DNA of 64,000 nucleotides from Undaria pinnatifida (taxonomy: Eukaryota > Sar > Phaeophyceae > Laminariales > Alariaceae). The notes below the pieces were generated by a model. It worked only from the letters and a program-made list of their open reading frames with translations, was not told the DNA's origin and made no database searches. The DNA lies in assembly GCA_012845835.1 (NCBI GenBank), contig JABAKD010000017.1, positions 6,124,151 to 6,188,150 of the forward strand, given 5' to 3'. Positions 22,901-32,126 of the stretch are shown here, in pieces. How positions within the stretch are numbered: position 1 is the first letter of the stretch; each line of letters starts with the position of its first letter. A program made the translations under genes and the position numbers.

Positions 22901-24714
22901 ATGAGGGGTTGAAGGTAGCACTAAGCGACCGCTTCGCTTCTTTCATACTTGCCCTTTAGATGGTGTTGCTGCAGCGATATTTCCCTCATGGTCTCCCTGA
23001 ATGTCTCCCTCGCAGCCTACCTCCCCCCCCCCCCCCCACCCGAACTACCCCCCTTCCTACCCCCACCCCCCCCCCCCCGTCCAACCCCACGCCCCTCGCC
23101 GCCCCAACCCCCCAACCCCCCCACCCCCCCACCTCACCCCCACCCGCCCCGCCCCCTCACCCCCACCCGCCTCCCGCCCCCTCCTCCAACTTCCCGAAAC
23201 CCTCCAACCCCCACATCCTCCCCGCCACCCACGCCCACCCCCCCCCGCTTGGAACTCCTCGCATCCACCTATGTGCCTATATTTTGGGCTGGCGAGGATA
23301 GGCGATGCAGCAGATGGCCTACGCGGAGTTGGAGGTTGCTCTCAGCGATTCCCGCGCTCTTGCGGCGACGCCGTTTGTTTCTCAACACCCGGGGGTGAGT
23401 GATTTTACGGCCGTCAAAGTGCCAATAAAGTGCCGTTAGAGTGCTGTCGGAGTGCCGTTGGAGTGCCGTTAGGGTGCTGATAGAGTGCCGTTAGAGTGCT
23501 GTTGGAGTGCCGTTAGAGCGCTGTTAGAGTGCCGTCAGAGTGATGTTGCGGTGATCTTGGAGAGCGCTGTTGGAGTGCCGTCGGAGCACCGTTGGGGTGC
23601 TGTTAGAATGCTGTTAGAGTGCCGTTAGAGTGCCGTTAGAATGCCGTTATAGTGCGGTTGGGGTGATCTTGGAGAGAGTTGTTCGAGCGCGGTCGGAAAT
23701 GCCGTTAGAGTACCCTTAGAGTGCAATTAGGGTATTGTTGGACTGCTGTTAGAGTGCCTTGTGAGTATCGCAAGAGTGCTGTTGGAATAATCTTGGAGAG
23801 AATGCTGGGGACGCCGTTGGAGTGCTGTCGGAACGTCCCTGAAGCGTCGGTAGAGTGCCGGTAGAGTGCCGTTGAGAGTGCTATTAGAGTGCTGATAGGG
23901 TGCCATTAGAGTGCTGATAGGGTGCCATTAGAGTGCTGAAAGGGTGCATTAGAGAGCTGACAGGGTGCCATTAGAGTGCCGTTGAGAGTGCCATTGGAGT
24001 GCTGATAGGATGCCATTAGAGTGCTGTGGGAGCGCCGCTAGAGCGCCATTGGAGTACTGACGGAGTGCCGTTAGCGTGATCTTGGAGAGCGTTGTTGGAG
24101 CGTGACCGTTGGACTGCCGTTGAAGCGTCGTTAGAGTGCCGGTAGAGCGCCGTTAAGAGTGCGCTTGGAGCATTGCTGGGGTGCCCTTGGAGTGATGTTG
24201 GAGGAGCGCCGCTAGAGCGCCGTCGGCGTGTTGATGGAGTGCCGTGGGGTGGCCGTTACAGTGATGTTAGAGGGCCGCTAGAGTGCGGTTGGACTCATCT
24301 TGGAGTGCCTTGGAGGGCTGTTGGCGTGCCGTTGGGGGCTCACTGCAGTGTCAGTAAAGCATCTCGTTAGAAGGTTGTTCAGGTTTTGTTGGAAAGCTGT
24401 TGGAGGGCTGTTTGTGCGTCGTTAGAGCGCCGTTGCAAAGCTTTCGGGGTTTCACTGGATGGCCACTAAAGTGCTGTAAGAGTGCCGTTGGCGTGCCGCC
24501 GGAGTGTCGGTAGATGTCCGCTAGAGTGCTGTTGAAGTTATTTTGGATTGCTGTCAGTGTGCCGTTGGAACGCAGTCAGCGAGCGATCCACGCGCAGTTA
24601 GACCAGCAGTTCGTCCCTACCCCCCACGCCCCCCATATTTTCTTCGATATTTCTCACAACACCCCCCATTCCCCCGCCGCCGCCGCCGCGCCCGTCCGTC
24701 CTGCCTGCCTGTAA
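7872..24714 (+). CDS. Coiled-coil protein gene, plus strand (8 exons, 5' end not found)
   Basis: Exons: 7872-7970, 10990-11097, 14150-14266, 17489-17568, 17892-18030, 20108-20164, 23311-23394 and 24580-24714. They total 819 nt (272 codons plus TAA). Every junction keeps frame: all introns are phase 0 except the one between 17568 and 17892, where the phase 2 end and the one-base start complete an Arg codon. The product is rich in Arg, Glu, Lys, Gln and Ala with heptad-like spacing and ends in a Pro/Ala-rich tail. No catalytic domain was recognised; a structural or cytoskeletal role is only an inference from the coiled coil. The gene must start upstream of 7872. Introns are 0.3-3.2 kb and filled with repeats. 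One donor is GC (after 11097). The first seven exons are well supported; the terminal exon is less certain. Confidence 0.7.
8019..8040. repeat. Poly(G) tract
   Basis: About 22 consecutive G directly after exon 7872-7970. Comparable G or C runs of about 15-34 occur near 12549, 22460, 23025, 32180, 51890-51923, 52438-52460, 53052, 54917, 61424 and 61728. Confidence 0.9.
8325..8480 (+). repeat. Dispersed repeat family G (tagacgtaactcagaccc)
   Basis: The order is agacgt-actca-a-cc-gggt, a C/T-rich stretch, ttgtcgcgagaaa, cggcccttttt-cc, ctcgtcgactcgcatc. Further copies lie at 18315-18465 and 49420-49570, with reverse-sense fragments at 28565-28625 and 29150-29250. Non-coding, about 150 bp. Confidence 0.55.
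9586..9685. repeat. 20-bp minisatellite (caaaaacggccaaaagggca)n
   Basis: About five copies of a 20-bp unit built on caaaaacggc-caaaacggca. It explains the Phe/Leu/Cys-rich minus-strand open frames here. Confidence 0.9.
10990..11097 (+). CDS. Coiled-coil gene (+), exon with GC donor
   Basis: The acceptor tttctttctag precedes 36 codons beginning AWKKIETAKQRSAE and ending RISAAERQ. The next bases are cag|gcaagc, so the donor is GC instead of GT within an otherwise strong donor match. Two decayed copies of this exon end and intron start follow at 11235-11332 and 11517-11622. Confidence 0.72.
11235..11622 (+). repeat. Two decayed tandem copies of the exon 10990-11097 end and its intron start
   Basis: The exon end and intron start at 11080-11190 (ccgcggcggaaagacag then gcaagcgag, cgcaccaccgccgtcc) recur as ccacggcgggaaaacaag, gcaagagaccgctcaccacc at 11235-11332, and as ccaccgcggaaaaacgc, gagaccgctcattaccgc at 11517-11622. 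The spacer with tttgctttggtttc is shared too. The copies lack a usable exon body, so they are relics of local duplication. Confidence 0.65.
13390..13600 (-). mobile_element. tRNA-derived SINE-like element
   Basis: On the minus strand gtgggttcgaatcccac followed by catccac forms a tRNA T-arm and acceptor 3' half; upstream lies an A-box-like part (ggtcaaacggacta). A trailing unit with cttttcaag-aagttcgacac is shared with the copy at 46125-46260. The layout (A-box, B-box, tail) is that of a Ser/Leu-tRNA-derived SINE. It is too degenerate and interrupted (a run of 8 C and 10 A) to be a tRNA. Confidence 0.7.
14150..14266 (+). CDS. Coiled-coil gene (+), exon
   Basis: The acceptor caccaaccctccag precedes 39 codons, beginning ADDCKLQKEKNHAVEE and ending HHELAAAKRDGVAQ. 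The donor is gtgagc, phase 0 on both sides. Confidence 0.78.
14827..15634. mobile_element. Inverted-repeat element carrying telomere-like repeats
   Basis: The left end aggccatttcttacacagtcgg is mirrored at the right end by ccgactgtgtaagaagtggcct, giving imperfect terminal inverted repeats of about 25 bp. A second inner copy of the end motif (ggactgtgtaagaaagcc) lies at 15545-15565. The interior contains several cagtcgaaa/tttcgactg palindromic motifs and about 3.5 CCCTAA repeats at 15519-15541. No transposase frame is present and no clear target-site duplication was seen. A non-autonomous DNA element of about 0.8 kb is the likely reading. Confidence 0.6.
15519..15541. repeat. Interstitial telomere-type repeat (CCCTAA)3.5
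   Basis: The repeats follow a gtcgaaaaaa stretch, inside the inverted-repeat element. The unit matches the TTAGGG telomere type. The position inside an element flanked by intron sequence argues against a chromosome end. Confidence 0.85.
16343..16897. repeat. 110-bp satellite, five tandem copies
   Basis: The motif ccag(c/t)tgtcagtcaagag starts at 16352, 16462, 16572, 16681 and 16791, so the period is 110 bp (one step is 109). Each unit holds gtcagtcaag twice, tcgtt(c/t)cacgc and aaattgccg(c/t)c. It lies in the intron between exons 14150-14266 and 17489-17568. A single diverged copy lies inverted at about 21875-21995. Confidence 0.92.
17489..17568 (+). CDS. Coiled-coil gene (+), exon
   Basis: The acceptor tgtgttttttttttgtag precedes VRQEKQRIREDILSMRQ and continues to RENREK plus two bases of an Arg codon. 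The donor is gtacac, phase 2. The next exon supplies the missing G. Confidence 0.78.
17780..17895 (+). repeat. Triplicated 3' splice-site region
   Basis: Three imperfect units of about 40-50 bp each end in a possible acceptor: aaaacag|gacat, cgaaacag|gtcac and cgaaacag|gtcat. The real one, cccaacag|gtcgg, follows. Between them lie Y-rich stretches with (c/g)tcgtacctt. Only the last acceptor restores the frame; the third gives a stop after eight codons. Confidence 0.7.
17892..18030 (+). CDS. Coiled-coil gene (+), exon
   Basis: A single G completes the Arg split from the previous exon. Then 46 codons run from SDVKQKEEDARMAKLEG to REEDEINAREQD. The donor is gtgagt. Strongly charged, heptad-like. 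Confidence 0.8.
18315..18465 (+). repeat. Repeat family G, second copy
   Basis: It shares tagacgtaactcagaccc-gggtcg, a C/T-rich part, cacttcggcccctttt and ctcgactcgcatcgaatcg with the copies at 8325 and 49420. Confidence 0.55.
20108..20164 (+). CDS. Coiled-coil gene (+), small exon
   Basis: The acceptor tttttctccag precedes 19 codons VARMEQKELSLIQQLKSTQ. The donor is gtgcgt, phase 0. The long pyrimidine tract before it supports the acceptor. Confidence 0.72.
21875..21995 (-). repeat. Solitary inverted copy of the 110-bp satellite
   Basis: Read on the minus strand it runs cggtcaaggg, aaacgtccagcggtcagtca, gggtgtaaaaccg, cagtttggcgtcagtcag, gacgtcggtcaa. This is the same order as the array unit at 16343-16897. 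It is diverged and alone, in another intron of the same gene. Confidence 0.7.
22868..22940 (+). pseudogene. Decayed duplicate of exon 23311-23394
   Basis: The stretch ggcgaggatatttgatgcac, caaacggcctgttatgaggg, gttgaaggtagcactaagcg aligns with the exon at 23291-23360, an offset of about 423 bp. The acceptor gcag has become gcac. The upstream C-rich part and gcttggaactcc also correspond, so a unit of about 420 bp was duplicated and one exon then decayed. Confidence 0.7.
23025..23260. repeat. C-rich low-complexity stretch
   Basis: Mostly C with scattered A, T and G. The Pro-rich open frames in all three plus frames are compositional artefacts. It directly precedes exon 23311-23394 and may serve as its pyrimidine tract. 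Confidence 0.85.
23311..23394 (+). CDS. Coiled-coil gene (+), exon
   Basis: The acceptor ggcgatgcag precedes 28 codons, QMAYAELEVALSDSRALA to VSQHPG. The donor gtgagt matches strongly; phase 0. A decayed copy lies 423 bp upstream. Confidence 0.7.
23401..24565. repeat. 11-bp minisatellite (gagtgccgtta)n filling an intron
   Basis: About 100 degenerate copies of gtgccgttaga with regular variants (gtgctgttgga, gtgccattaga, gtgatcttgga). It begins seven bases after the donor of exon 23311-23394 and continues to the next acceptor, so nearly the whole intron is minisatellite. Confidence 0.92.
24580..24714 (+). CDS. Coiled-coil gene (+), probable last exon
   Basis: After the acceptor gaacgcagtcag the phase-compatible frame reads RAIHAQLDQQFVPTP, then a tail with HSPAAAAAPV, and ends in TAA at 24712. 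The start is coiled-coil-like and continues the register of earlier exons. The pyrimidine tract is poor because the minisatellite runs up to the acceptor, so this exon is less sure than the others. Confidence 0.5.
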   Translation, partial: RAIHAQLDQQFVPTPHAPHIFFDISHNTPHSPAAAAAPVRPACL

Positions 24715-25080
24715 AACCTTTTTACCTCTCTCCGTTTTCTGGCTGCTCTTCATTTCTCCCGCGTTGTCCCGCAATTTCCTAAAAACTAGGGAAGTCAGCG
24801 AATCGTGTCAAGACCATGACAGACTGAGGGTGCCACATTTGGGCGTGAAAAACGCCGTTCGGCAAGTTCCGCCTTGGAACCAACCAAATTCGCCGCGGAA
24901 TGGAGGCCGGTGGTTTCGGACGCACCAAACAGGATTTCTTGGAGCACAATTAGAAATGCGCACACCGGTTGGACTCAAACCCTTTAGATCGGCACCAACA
25001 CTTTGGTTGGAAAAATTTCCTTGAAATTAGAGTTGAAACGTTTTTGCGCTTCTTTGAAGGCTGGACTAGTTTTCGGGTGG
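24715..25080. other. 3' flank of the plus-strand gene
   Basis: No gene or recognised repeat. The open frames (24764-25024 and overlapping) show no recognisable domain. Confidence 0.4.
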
Positions 25081-25084
25081 GAGG

Positions 25085-26075
25085 GCGATCGATCAGCCAA
25101 GGGGTCGATTCGCGGTCTCCTAGATACTACTACTGCTGTGAGCGGGTGCCCGCCTTTGTGGGAGGGTTGAGGGGTCTCTTTTAGCACTGAACATGCCAGC
25201 ATTGGTGTAAAGGAACGGTCGCTCAAGCGGTCAAACTGACTTCACCTAGCACCTTTCGAGAGGAGACCGGTCATAATGGACACGTCAAGGCGTCTTTTGG
25301 ACTAAACATACCAGTTTTATTACGGAGAAGCGGTCAGTCAAGGCGTCAAGCCGCGGTCCCCTAGGTACTACTACAGTATCATGAGACCGATCTTTTGTGG
25401 GCGCGGCAGGGTCTCTTCACGACTGAATATGTCAGCTTTAGTGGCGTGGAGCTGTCAGTTATGGAGTCAAACCGCCGTCAACTAGCATCTTTGGGAGAGG
25501 AGACTGGTTTGACGCGTCAAGATCTTCTTCGGACCGAATGAACACTTTTTTGTGTAGGGATGCGATCAGACACGGGGTCAAACCGAGGTCACCTACGAGC
25601 ATCTTTGTAGAGGGGACCGGTCATTTTGGACGCGTCAAGGTTTCCTTTGGGTTAAAACATGCTAGGTTTAGTGTAGGCGGGGCGTAAATTAGGGGGTAAA
25701 ACCAAGGCCACCTACCTGTAGCGTATTTGGAGAGGGGACCGGTTATTTCAGACGCGTCAGGACCTCCGTTGGATTTTCTACTCTAGCTCTAATGTCGGGG
25801 AGCCGTCAGTCAAGGAGTCAAACCGAGGTCAACTAGCAAGCTTTGCAGAGGAGCCCGGTCATTCTAGACCCGTCAAGGTCTCTTCTGGACTAAATGTACC
25901 AGTTACAGTGCAGAAGAGCGGCCAGTCGAGACGTCAAACCGCGGTCTCCCAGATTATGTTCTAAGAAGACTGACGTTTTGGGGGGTTTGGGAGGTCAAGG
26001 CATACTTGAGCCTTACTACACAGGTTTTTTTTCATAGGGCAGTGGTCAATCACGGGGAGTTAAGCGCGGTTCCCT
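25085..26075. repeat. Degenerate satellite of about 118 bp, nine copies
   Basis: The anchor (g/a)cggtcagtcaaggggtcaaa starts near 25088, 25212, 25332, 25450, 25562, 25680, 25802, 25920 and 26043. Each unit also has gaggtcacctagcatcttt, gagaggagaccggtcatt and gacgcgtcaaggtct. It shares the gtcagtcaag core with the 110-bp satellite at 16.3 kb. It lies just beyond the 3' end of the plus-strand gene. Confidence 0.8.
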
Positions 26076-26833
26076 CGAACAGTTGCTTGAACGGGTGGGA
26101 GATTTGGGTCAAGTTACCCGCGGCGTGGAGTGGAACGCGTGGTTACATGGCTGGGCTACGTCTACATACCTACCGGTAGCATCCGGGTAGAACGAACGGG
26201 GTTGTACCACCAGTTGTGCCAGTGACTACACTACGTGTGGGAAAGCGGGTACCGGTGTGGTTCACAAAAATAAAAAGAGCAACCTCAACGTAATTCGTTT
26301 TTTTTTATTGCCGCGTCATTTTATTTTTTTTACGGTCCGGTGAATCGGAAAAAATGTGAATTTTAATATCACCACACTTCTGCGACTGTTTCGCGATTCA
26401 AACTTTAGCTCGATGGCCAAAACCACAGTGTCGCGGTTTGCGCCAACAGCAGCGCAAGCTACCGCGATCTCCGTCGGTAAGTGATTCTGGGAGTGCTCGT
26501 TCCTACCAACCGATACCAACGCCGCGGCTAAAGCGAAGCGTGGGTAGAAGAATCGACAACCTTGCCCTTCCAAGCCGCGACAAGTAAAATTCCCCGCGTG
26601 TTTCCCACCTCCACCCTACGAGTTTTGGTTGTATCTCGGTTTCTCTTCGCTCGCACATCACATCAAGGCTCTCACAATAAATATCGATAGGGGTCGTAGC
26701 CATTTCTCTTTTGACCATTTTTGTTTCCTGAACGGCGGAGCTCCTTCTTAACCCAAAATCGTCCGAATATTCCACTTCTTGTTTTGAAGTATGTCTTCGA
26801 GTCAAATCCCACCCGTAGGGGTTGCACTATTTG
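26076..26833. other. Unassigned stretch
   Basis: No clear gene. A short frame with ATG at 26413 (MAKTTVSRFAPTAAQ) runs into a donor-like g|gtaagtg at about 26476 and could be a first exon, but no partner exon was found. The minus-strand frame at 26503-26805 has no recognisable domain. Confidence 0.3.
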
Positions 26834-26903
26834 GGCCAGGAACGTTCCTCGGGAATTTTCCCAGGAACGTTCCGCACGAACGTTCCCAGGAACGTTCCTG
26901 GCC
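26834..26903. promoter_or_regulatory. Cluster of GGAACGTTCC palindromes
   Basis: Within 70 bp the sequence shows ccaggaacgttcctcggg, ccaggaacgttccgcac, gaacgttcccaggaacg and acgttcctgg: four gaacgttc palindromes, the outer ones mirrored. They can fold on themselves or bind a dimeric protein. No gene start lies next to them, so a regulatory role is speculative. Confidence 0.4.
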
Positions 26904-27439
26904 GATTGAGATCCTCGAGTGAGGAACTACATGTTAGTCATTAGTCAAGTAAATTTCACGAGGAGGTATATATATTGGGGGGGAAACTATGGCACAGAAG
27001 CTTGTTCGGGTTTTGCGCGAAACGAAGGCCTTCGAAGTCCGTGGTTCCTCTCATGAGATTTTGAGCTTCGCGTGCTAGGAGCTCTGGAACTTTCTGGTGT
27101 GCACCCCCCCCGCCCTTGCCGTGGGATGGCTCTTTTTTCTACACCATTTTTTTTCTCAATTTTTTCTTTGTGAGGCTGGCTGGCTGCGCTGCGCGGCGCA
27201 CAGAGCGCTCCTCAAGCTGGGAGACCCGACAAAAAGCGCCTGATGATGCCGTCGCCTACCGTATCGTGTGTGCCAGGAAAAAAAAAAGTTTTTGCGCTGT
27301 TTTTCGTACCTTTTTTGTTTGGTGAAAAAAAAAGAAAAATAGTCACGTGGACGTGTTGGGCGAGGTATAGAGATCTTCTGTAATGAGGAACCTCGCCTTT
27401 TTTTAGCACGTTGGAAAACTCACCGCTCCCCCCAGTTGG

Positions 27440-27670
27440 TGATCTAGAAGATGTATATGACCTAGCTCATGTTGTCAGGTGGGAGCCGTACGATCTGCAT
27501 AATCTATAGCAATCGTTTCAAGCGCTGGATATCTGTACTTTCTGGGTACGAATCCTTCAAATCATCTCATAACGGCATATATATTATTTATATATCTCGA
27601 AATATGTCTATGTGATCTAGATCGTGACCTGTCTGAGGTGTGCAAATTTTAGATGCACACCCTCCCGTAG
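27440..27670 (+). repeat. Dispersed repeat family H (gatctatat-containing)
   Basis: It shares gacctagctcatg, cg-acgatctgcat, tctcataacggca and gatcgtgacctgt(c/g)-gaggtgt with 45305-45500 and 46690-46715. The other locus has internal (atgatctat)n arrays; this copy has only a few atatat stretches. Confidence 0.55.
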
Positions 27671-27983
27671 CGTGCGTCGTTCACAAAAACACGATCGTGG
27701 AAAGAAACTCTCCACGATCAAGCTCCTACGCCATTCTCGTCTTCATCGTGGCGTCCATGCCGTGTGACCCCTGTCTACTGCTGTAGTGGGCGGTAAGCCC
27801 TCTTGTGAACTCGGAGAGAAAACACATGGCGAGAGACGTTGACGGCGATAGTATCGACCACGCCAAGCAAAGCGAGCTGCTGTTCGAAGGAGTCATTCTT
27901 TCGAAACGCGCGCGAACACTTGACGGTTGACAACGTCAAACATCTCAATTGTTGTTGTTGTTATTGTTGTTGTTGTTGTTTTT

Positions 27984-28174
27984 AGGAGTTTAAGGAGAGC
28001 AAACTTTAGCTCTTGCGCTCCGCGTTTATTGCACGACCTTTACGTTTCGAACACGCATTCCTCTGAAATAATGACCGATCTAAGCTTTAGGAGATTAAGG
28101 AGGGCAATTTAAGTCCTTGCGCTCCGCGTCCAATCACACGACCTTCACGTTTTTCAACACACTCCTCCGGTATA
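27984..28174 (+). repeat. 102-bp tandem duplication
   Basis: The stretch ttaggagtttaaggagagca, cttgcgctccgcg, cacgacctttacgttt, cattcctctg recurs once at 28086-28174 with about 20 percent change. A short (tgt)n run precedes it. No coding signal. Confidence 0.75.
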
Positions 28175-28199
28175 AGATTTAACTACTCGGTTCCCCCTC

Positions 28200-31100
28200 T
28201 CACTCTCAACTAAAACCCCACCCACTAAACGATGCCGGCCAATTTCGCGCAATAACAAATCCAAAAAGTGTATCAACAAATTCCGCGGCAATGCCATAGT
28301 TGCTGGCAACCGCGGCCCTGAACCGACGAATTGAAAAGCCCGTTGCGTGCCTCCCCCCTGAGATCGTGGCCTTGGAGTCGGCGGCTCGGTAGCGGTGGCG
28401 CTACACCTGCATCGGCAGCAAGAGAAGAAAACGAAAACGCACGAGAAAACTGAGAAAGGGAAGCGGACGGGCGGAGCTGCGAGTTGGACGACTATAAGTC
28501 GCCGGCTAGAGATATTCAGTGGGCTGCTGTGCAGCAGGCCCTGCGGCTTGTTGCCTGCGGTGAGCTTCCGGAGTTCTGAGTTTTCGTATCTGAGGAGGAG
28601 GAGAGAAGGGGGGGGCGGCTACACAGCCCGGCACATATTCCGTCATCGATCAAGGCTTCATCAGGGGGGTGCACCTGTTTTTCACTCCTGGGTCTGAGGC
28701 AGTCGCGCCAGTGACTCTGTACCTCGCAGACGAAAACACGGTCGGCGATATATTTTTGGGGCGGCGTATCTAACCAGATCCCTTCTCGCATTCATATCGA
28801 TAATTAGGGTAAACAGCTCACGAAAAAAAAATGTAACAGCAAGGAACAGGGGGGGGGGTCGGTAGCTCGCGCGAGTGATACCGAGCGAATAAACAGAAAA
28901 AAAGTGCCCCAAAGGGGGTAATAATGACATAACCCCCATTGGTCCATCCCAACATCCCACCACCGAGTAGCCAGCCTATCACTGGAACCCCTACTACACT
29001 CAACCGTCGTCATATCCGTATCACATCCAAGCCTACAATCAACAGAGCATTAGCCGTGCGTCTGTGACTCGCAGTGTACGTAGGCACAATTCACTGCGAG
29101 TCGACGAGGGAAGAACAAATAGCTGGAATAGTAGTCTCGCGATTAAAAAAAATGAAATGGCGTACCGAGGTGGGGAAGGGGGGAGAAAAGCCTGCGCAGT
29201 GACCCCGGATCTGAGATACGTCTGTCGAGGAGAGGAGGAGAAAATGAAAAGTGCGACGATAATAGAAAGGGATGAGCCAAAACAAAACAAATATAATTGT
29301 GTATCATTTGGTTCGTGTACTTCGCCATGACCCCAAACCAATAACCAAGGTTTTTCATGGGTCAACACCCGGCCGGCAGATCGGGTCCGGATGCGTTTCA
29401 AATCCCGGCGGGCCGAGTTGGGTCGGATCAGGAGGTGTTGGAAACCTCACGGGTCGAGTCGGGTCGGGTCGGATCAAGGGGTTATCAGATACCACGGGTC
29501 GAGCCGGGGGACACCCTGACGATAGCATGGGCCATCAAACCCAGGCCTAGAAAAGGCAATGTGATTGCGGTCATCCCACGCTAGATAGAGGGTGCATATT
29601 CTTGAAATTTTTATGGGCTCTTGGCATGAGGATATCCGTTAAACTCTAACGCGAAGCATGACTCTGAAGGCGTTATTCGACGCGTGCTACAATAGAGGTA
29701 TTAAGGTATACCCCCTACGGTCTGAAACGGTTTCTGGATGGCGGGGGGCTCCTCCTTAACCCGGAATCGTCGAAAAATACGACATTTTTTCTTGCGTGTG
29801 ATTTTCTCGTTGTGTACATACAAAGGCCATACGGGATTCTTCATACGGCATTTTCGTTATTCTCCAAATCGTTTTTTTTGGGGGGTCAAGACATGTCTTG
29901 ACTGACTGTACGATAGACCCCCCCCAAAACCGGCGATTTTTTTAATGGAACGTTTCGTGGCTGCTAGACACGAGGAAGGATGCTATGAAACAAATCGTCC
30001 TCAAACATTTTCATGTTCGCGAAGGTCTATCGAACGATGACGTCGGGGCGGTAAGGGGCACCGTATTCCTGAAGGATATCGCCGGGGAGCTTGTTTCAAA
30101 ACCGGCCATTTCGTTAAAAAAAAAGCTGGGCGCCTCTCTTAACCTCCTCTTGAAGTATCAAGAAAATGAGGGGTAGTAATAAGAAAAAAAAGTGGTTCAC
30201 CTCTACTGTAGCACGCTTCACAAAACAAAATCTACGCGCCAGTCCTAAAGCAAACACTCTCGTGCAAGGTATCACACTAACCGGTAGGTACTCACTTGAG
30301 GAGCTCACCTTCGTACACCACAAAAATACTAGCAAACGTACATACGTAGCGCGAATGTTCCATAATTCGGCCAGAGGTACACCTTTTTTTGGCTCAAAAT
30401 GTGCAAACCCTATCGCGGGATTACTTTGGGGGGGCTCATGCTGTGCTGACACTATTTTGGGGAAACCCCCTTTCTGGAGCCCTCTAGGAAATGAAGTTTT
30501 GCTTTTACGTCAACACGAATTTCGGGACGCTCGGCACGGTCGGCGGCCGTGCGTGCACCCGCTTCTTCTTTTTTTCTCTTTTTCATCTGATGACCCATCC
30601 TCGCACGGAACAGCGTAGCTCTACACCGCGCCGCAGGCTCGACGATTGACGAGCCACTGGTTCACCGCATGTTTCATCGGCAAGCAATCCAATTGGGATC
30701 GGCGTACATCTAAAAACGTCTGGGAAACCCGCGAAACGTGGGCTAACGCCTGTACAGCCGGAAACCCGTTTGTGGGAAAAATTACTTGGAGTTAATACGG
30801 GGGGGGACTACGGCTACGGTAAGTGGGGGGGGCGGGGGGGGGGGGGTACCCCCGTTTCGCCACCGGGTTTGAACCACTCGCACGAGTGACCCAGGACCTT
30901 ACCCACAACGCATTCGTTTTGGCATTCGTTTTCGGCGCAACGCAGATTCATCGCCGCTCCAATTGCGGATTCGAATCGCAAGATTGAGGCAGCGCAAGAG
31001 CTCAAGAACAGACAGGAACGAGGGGGGGTCACTCGCGAGAGAGTGACCCGAGCTACCGCGAAAAAAAAGGCCGCCGAAAAGTGAACCTCTTGTGCCGTAG

Positions 31101-31950
31101 CCACGTTCATGAGTCGTTCTACGGCAGCGCCCCCAAATGATTGTCATCCAATGAGGTGCCCCTTGCTACCCCGACGTCATCGTTCGGTAGTCCTCAGCAA
31201 ACAAGATAACATACGTAGACACTTTTAATAATAATGGCATCCTTCCTCGTGTCGAGCTGCCACGACGCGTTCGCGCAAGAAAATCGCTGGTTTTTTCGGG
31301 AGGAGCTTTCGTGGAGTCAGCCGACTTAATATAAGGAGGGGTTAAAAGATATCCGGCAGTCGCTCAGTTCGTAAGCCCGTCATATGGAGATTTGTTTTGG
31401 TGCCCAAAAACAGAAAAAAACTGTGACCCCTACGTTGGGGCGCATCTCGAGTTTTCTGTTCCTGGAAACGCCGGTGCAGCTTACTGTAGGGTCGTTTTTA
31501 ACTTTAACGAACGTTCTTAACGGACGCAAAAAAACGGAAAAAAAAATAAAATAATCGTCGAGTCTTGAAGAAACGATTCCCGACAATTTTTAGAAAAAGC
31601 TCTGAAAATGTCACGCTATTCAGTTTAAACGAAATCACGTGTTTTTTGTTTGTTTGTTTTTTGCCTGTCAGGAATCCTGGCATCCATCATTTTTGTATGG
31701 AAAATGTCCCAAGAGCGATTCAAGGTCCGGGCTTCCTGACAAACGTCACGCTTCGCAAAAGTGTCATGTATGTTTTCGTCACGATTCCTGATATATTTGT
31801 TTTGTGTTTCTTTGGAACGGCCCGGCCCGTACACGTTTTTTTTCGTGTTGCGGTTAGAATAAAATGGCTACCCACTTCCCAATGTGTACGTCATATTTTT
31901 CTTACGTTTTCGAGTCGATTTTCACGTCAAAAAACAGGCACACTCACCAC
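28200..31950. other. Intergenic stretch between the convergent coiled-coil genes
   Basis: It contains family A copies at about 28685-28920 and 30865-31085, a family B copy at about 29680-29800, family C copies at about 29960-30130 and 31150-31310, and a ggtcgagtcgggtcgggtcg repeat at about 29395-29505. A hairpin at 31663-31740 is closed by tgtcaggaa and ttcctgaca. Open frames of up to 150 codons lie in these repeats. No exon was recognised. Confidence 0.5.
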
Positions 31951-31952
31951 GC

Positions 31953-32126
31953 TCAAGCGCCTTGCCGGTTCTCTGTCGACCCCGGGGCTGTGTCAGCTCC
32001 ACCCCCGCTATCGTCGAGCGTGTCAACAAGTGTGGAAACCTTCCTGGCCACGACATCTTGCACCTGAGCCTTCTGCGGCTCGCAGCTCGCCTTCTCGTTC
32101 TCGAGGTCCAGCTTGAGCTGTTTTGA
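31953..32126 (-). CDS. Coiled-coil gene (-), last exon
   Basis: The acceptor gtgcatcag precedes SKQLKLDLENEKASCEPQ; the frame ends STENRQGA and TGA. It is in phase with the earlier exons. Three decayed copies of its first 40 bases lie upstream at about 32270, 32660 and 33320. Confidence 0.68.
   Translation of the reverse strand, partial: SKQLKLDLENEKASCEPQKAQVQDVVARKVSTLVDTLDDSGGGADTAPGSTENRQGA

Noticed and set aside
22949-23402. Pro-rich open frames in all three plus frames
   Set aside because: All three frames are open because the DNA is nearly all C. Only the last part, in one frame, is an exon.
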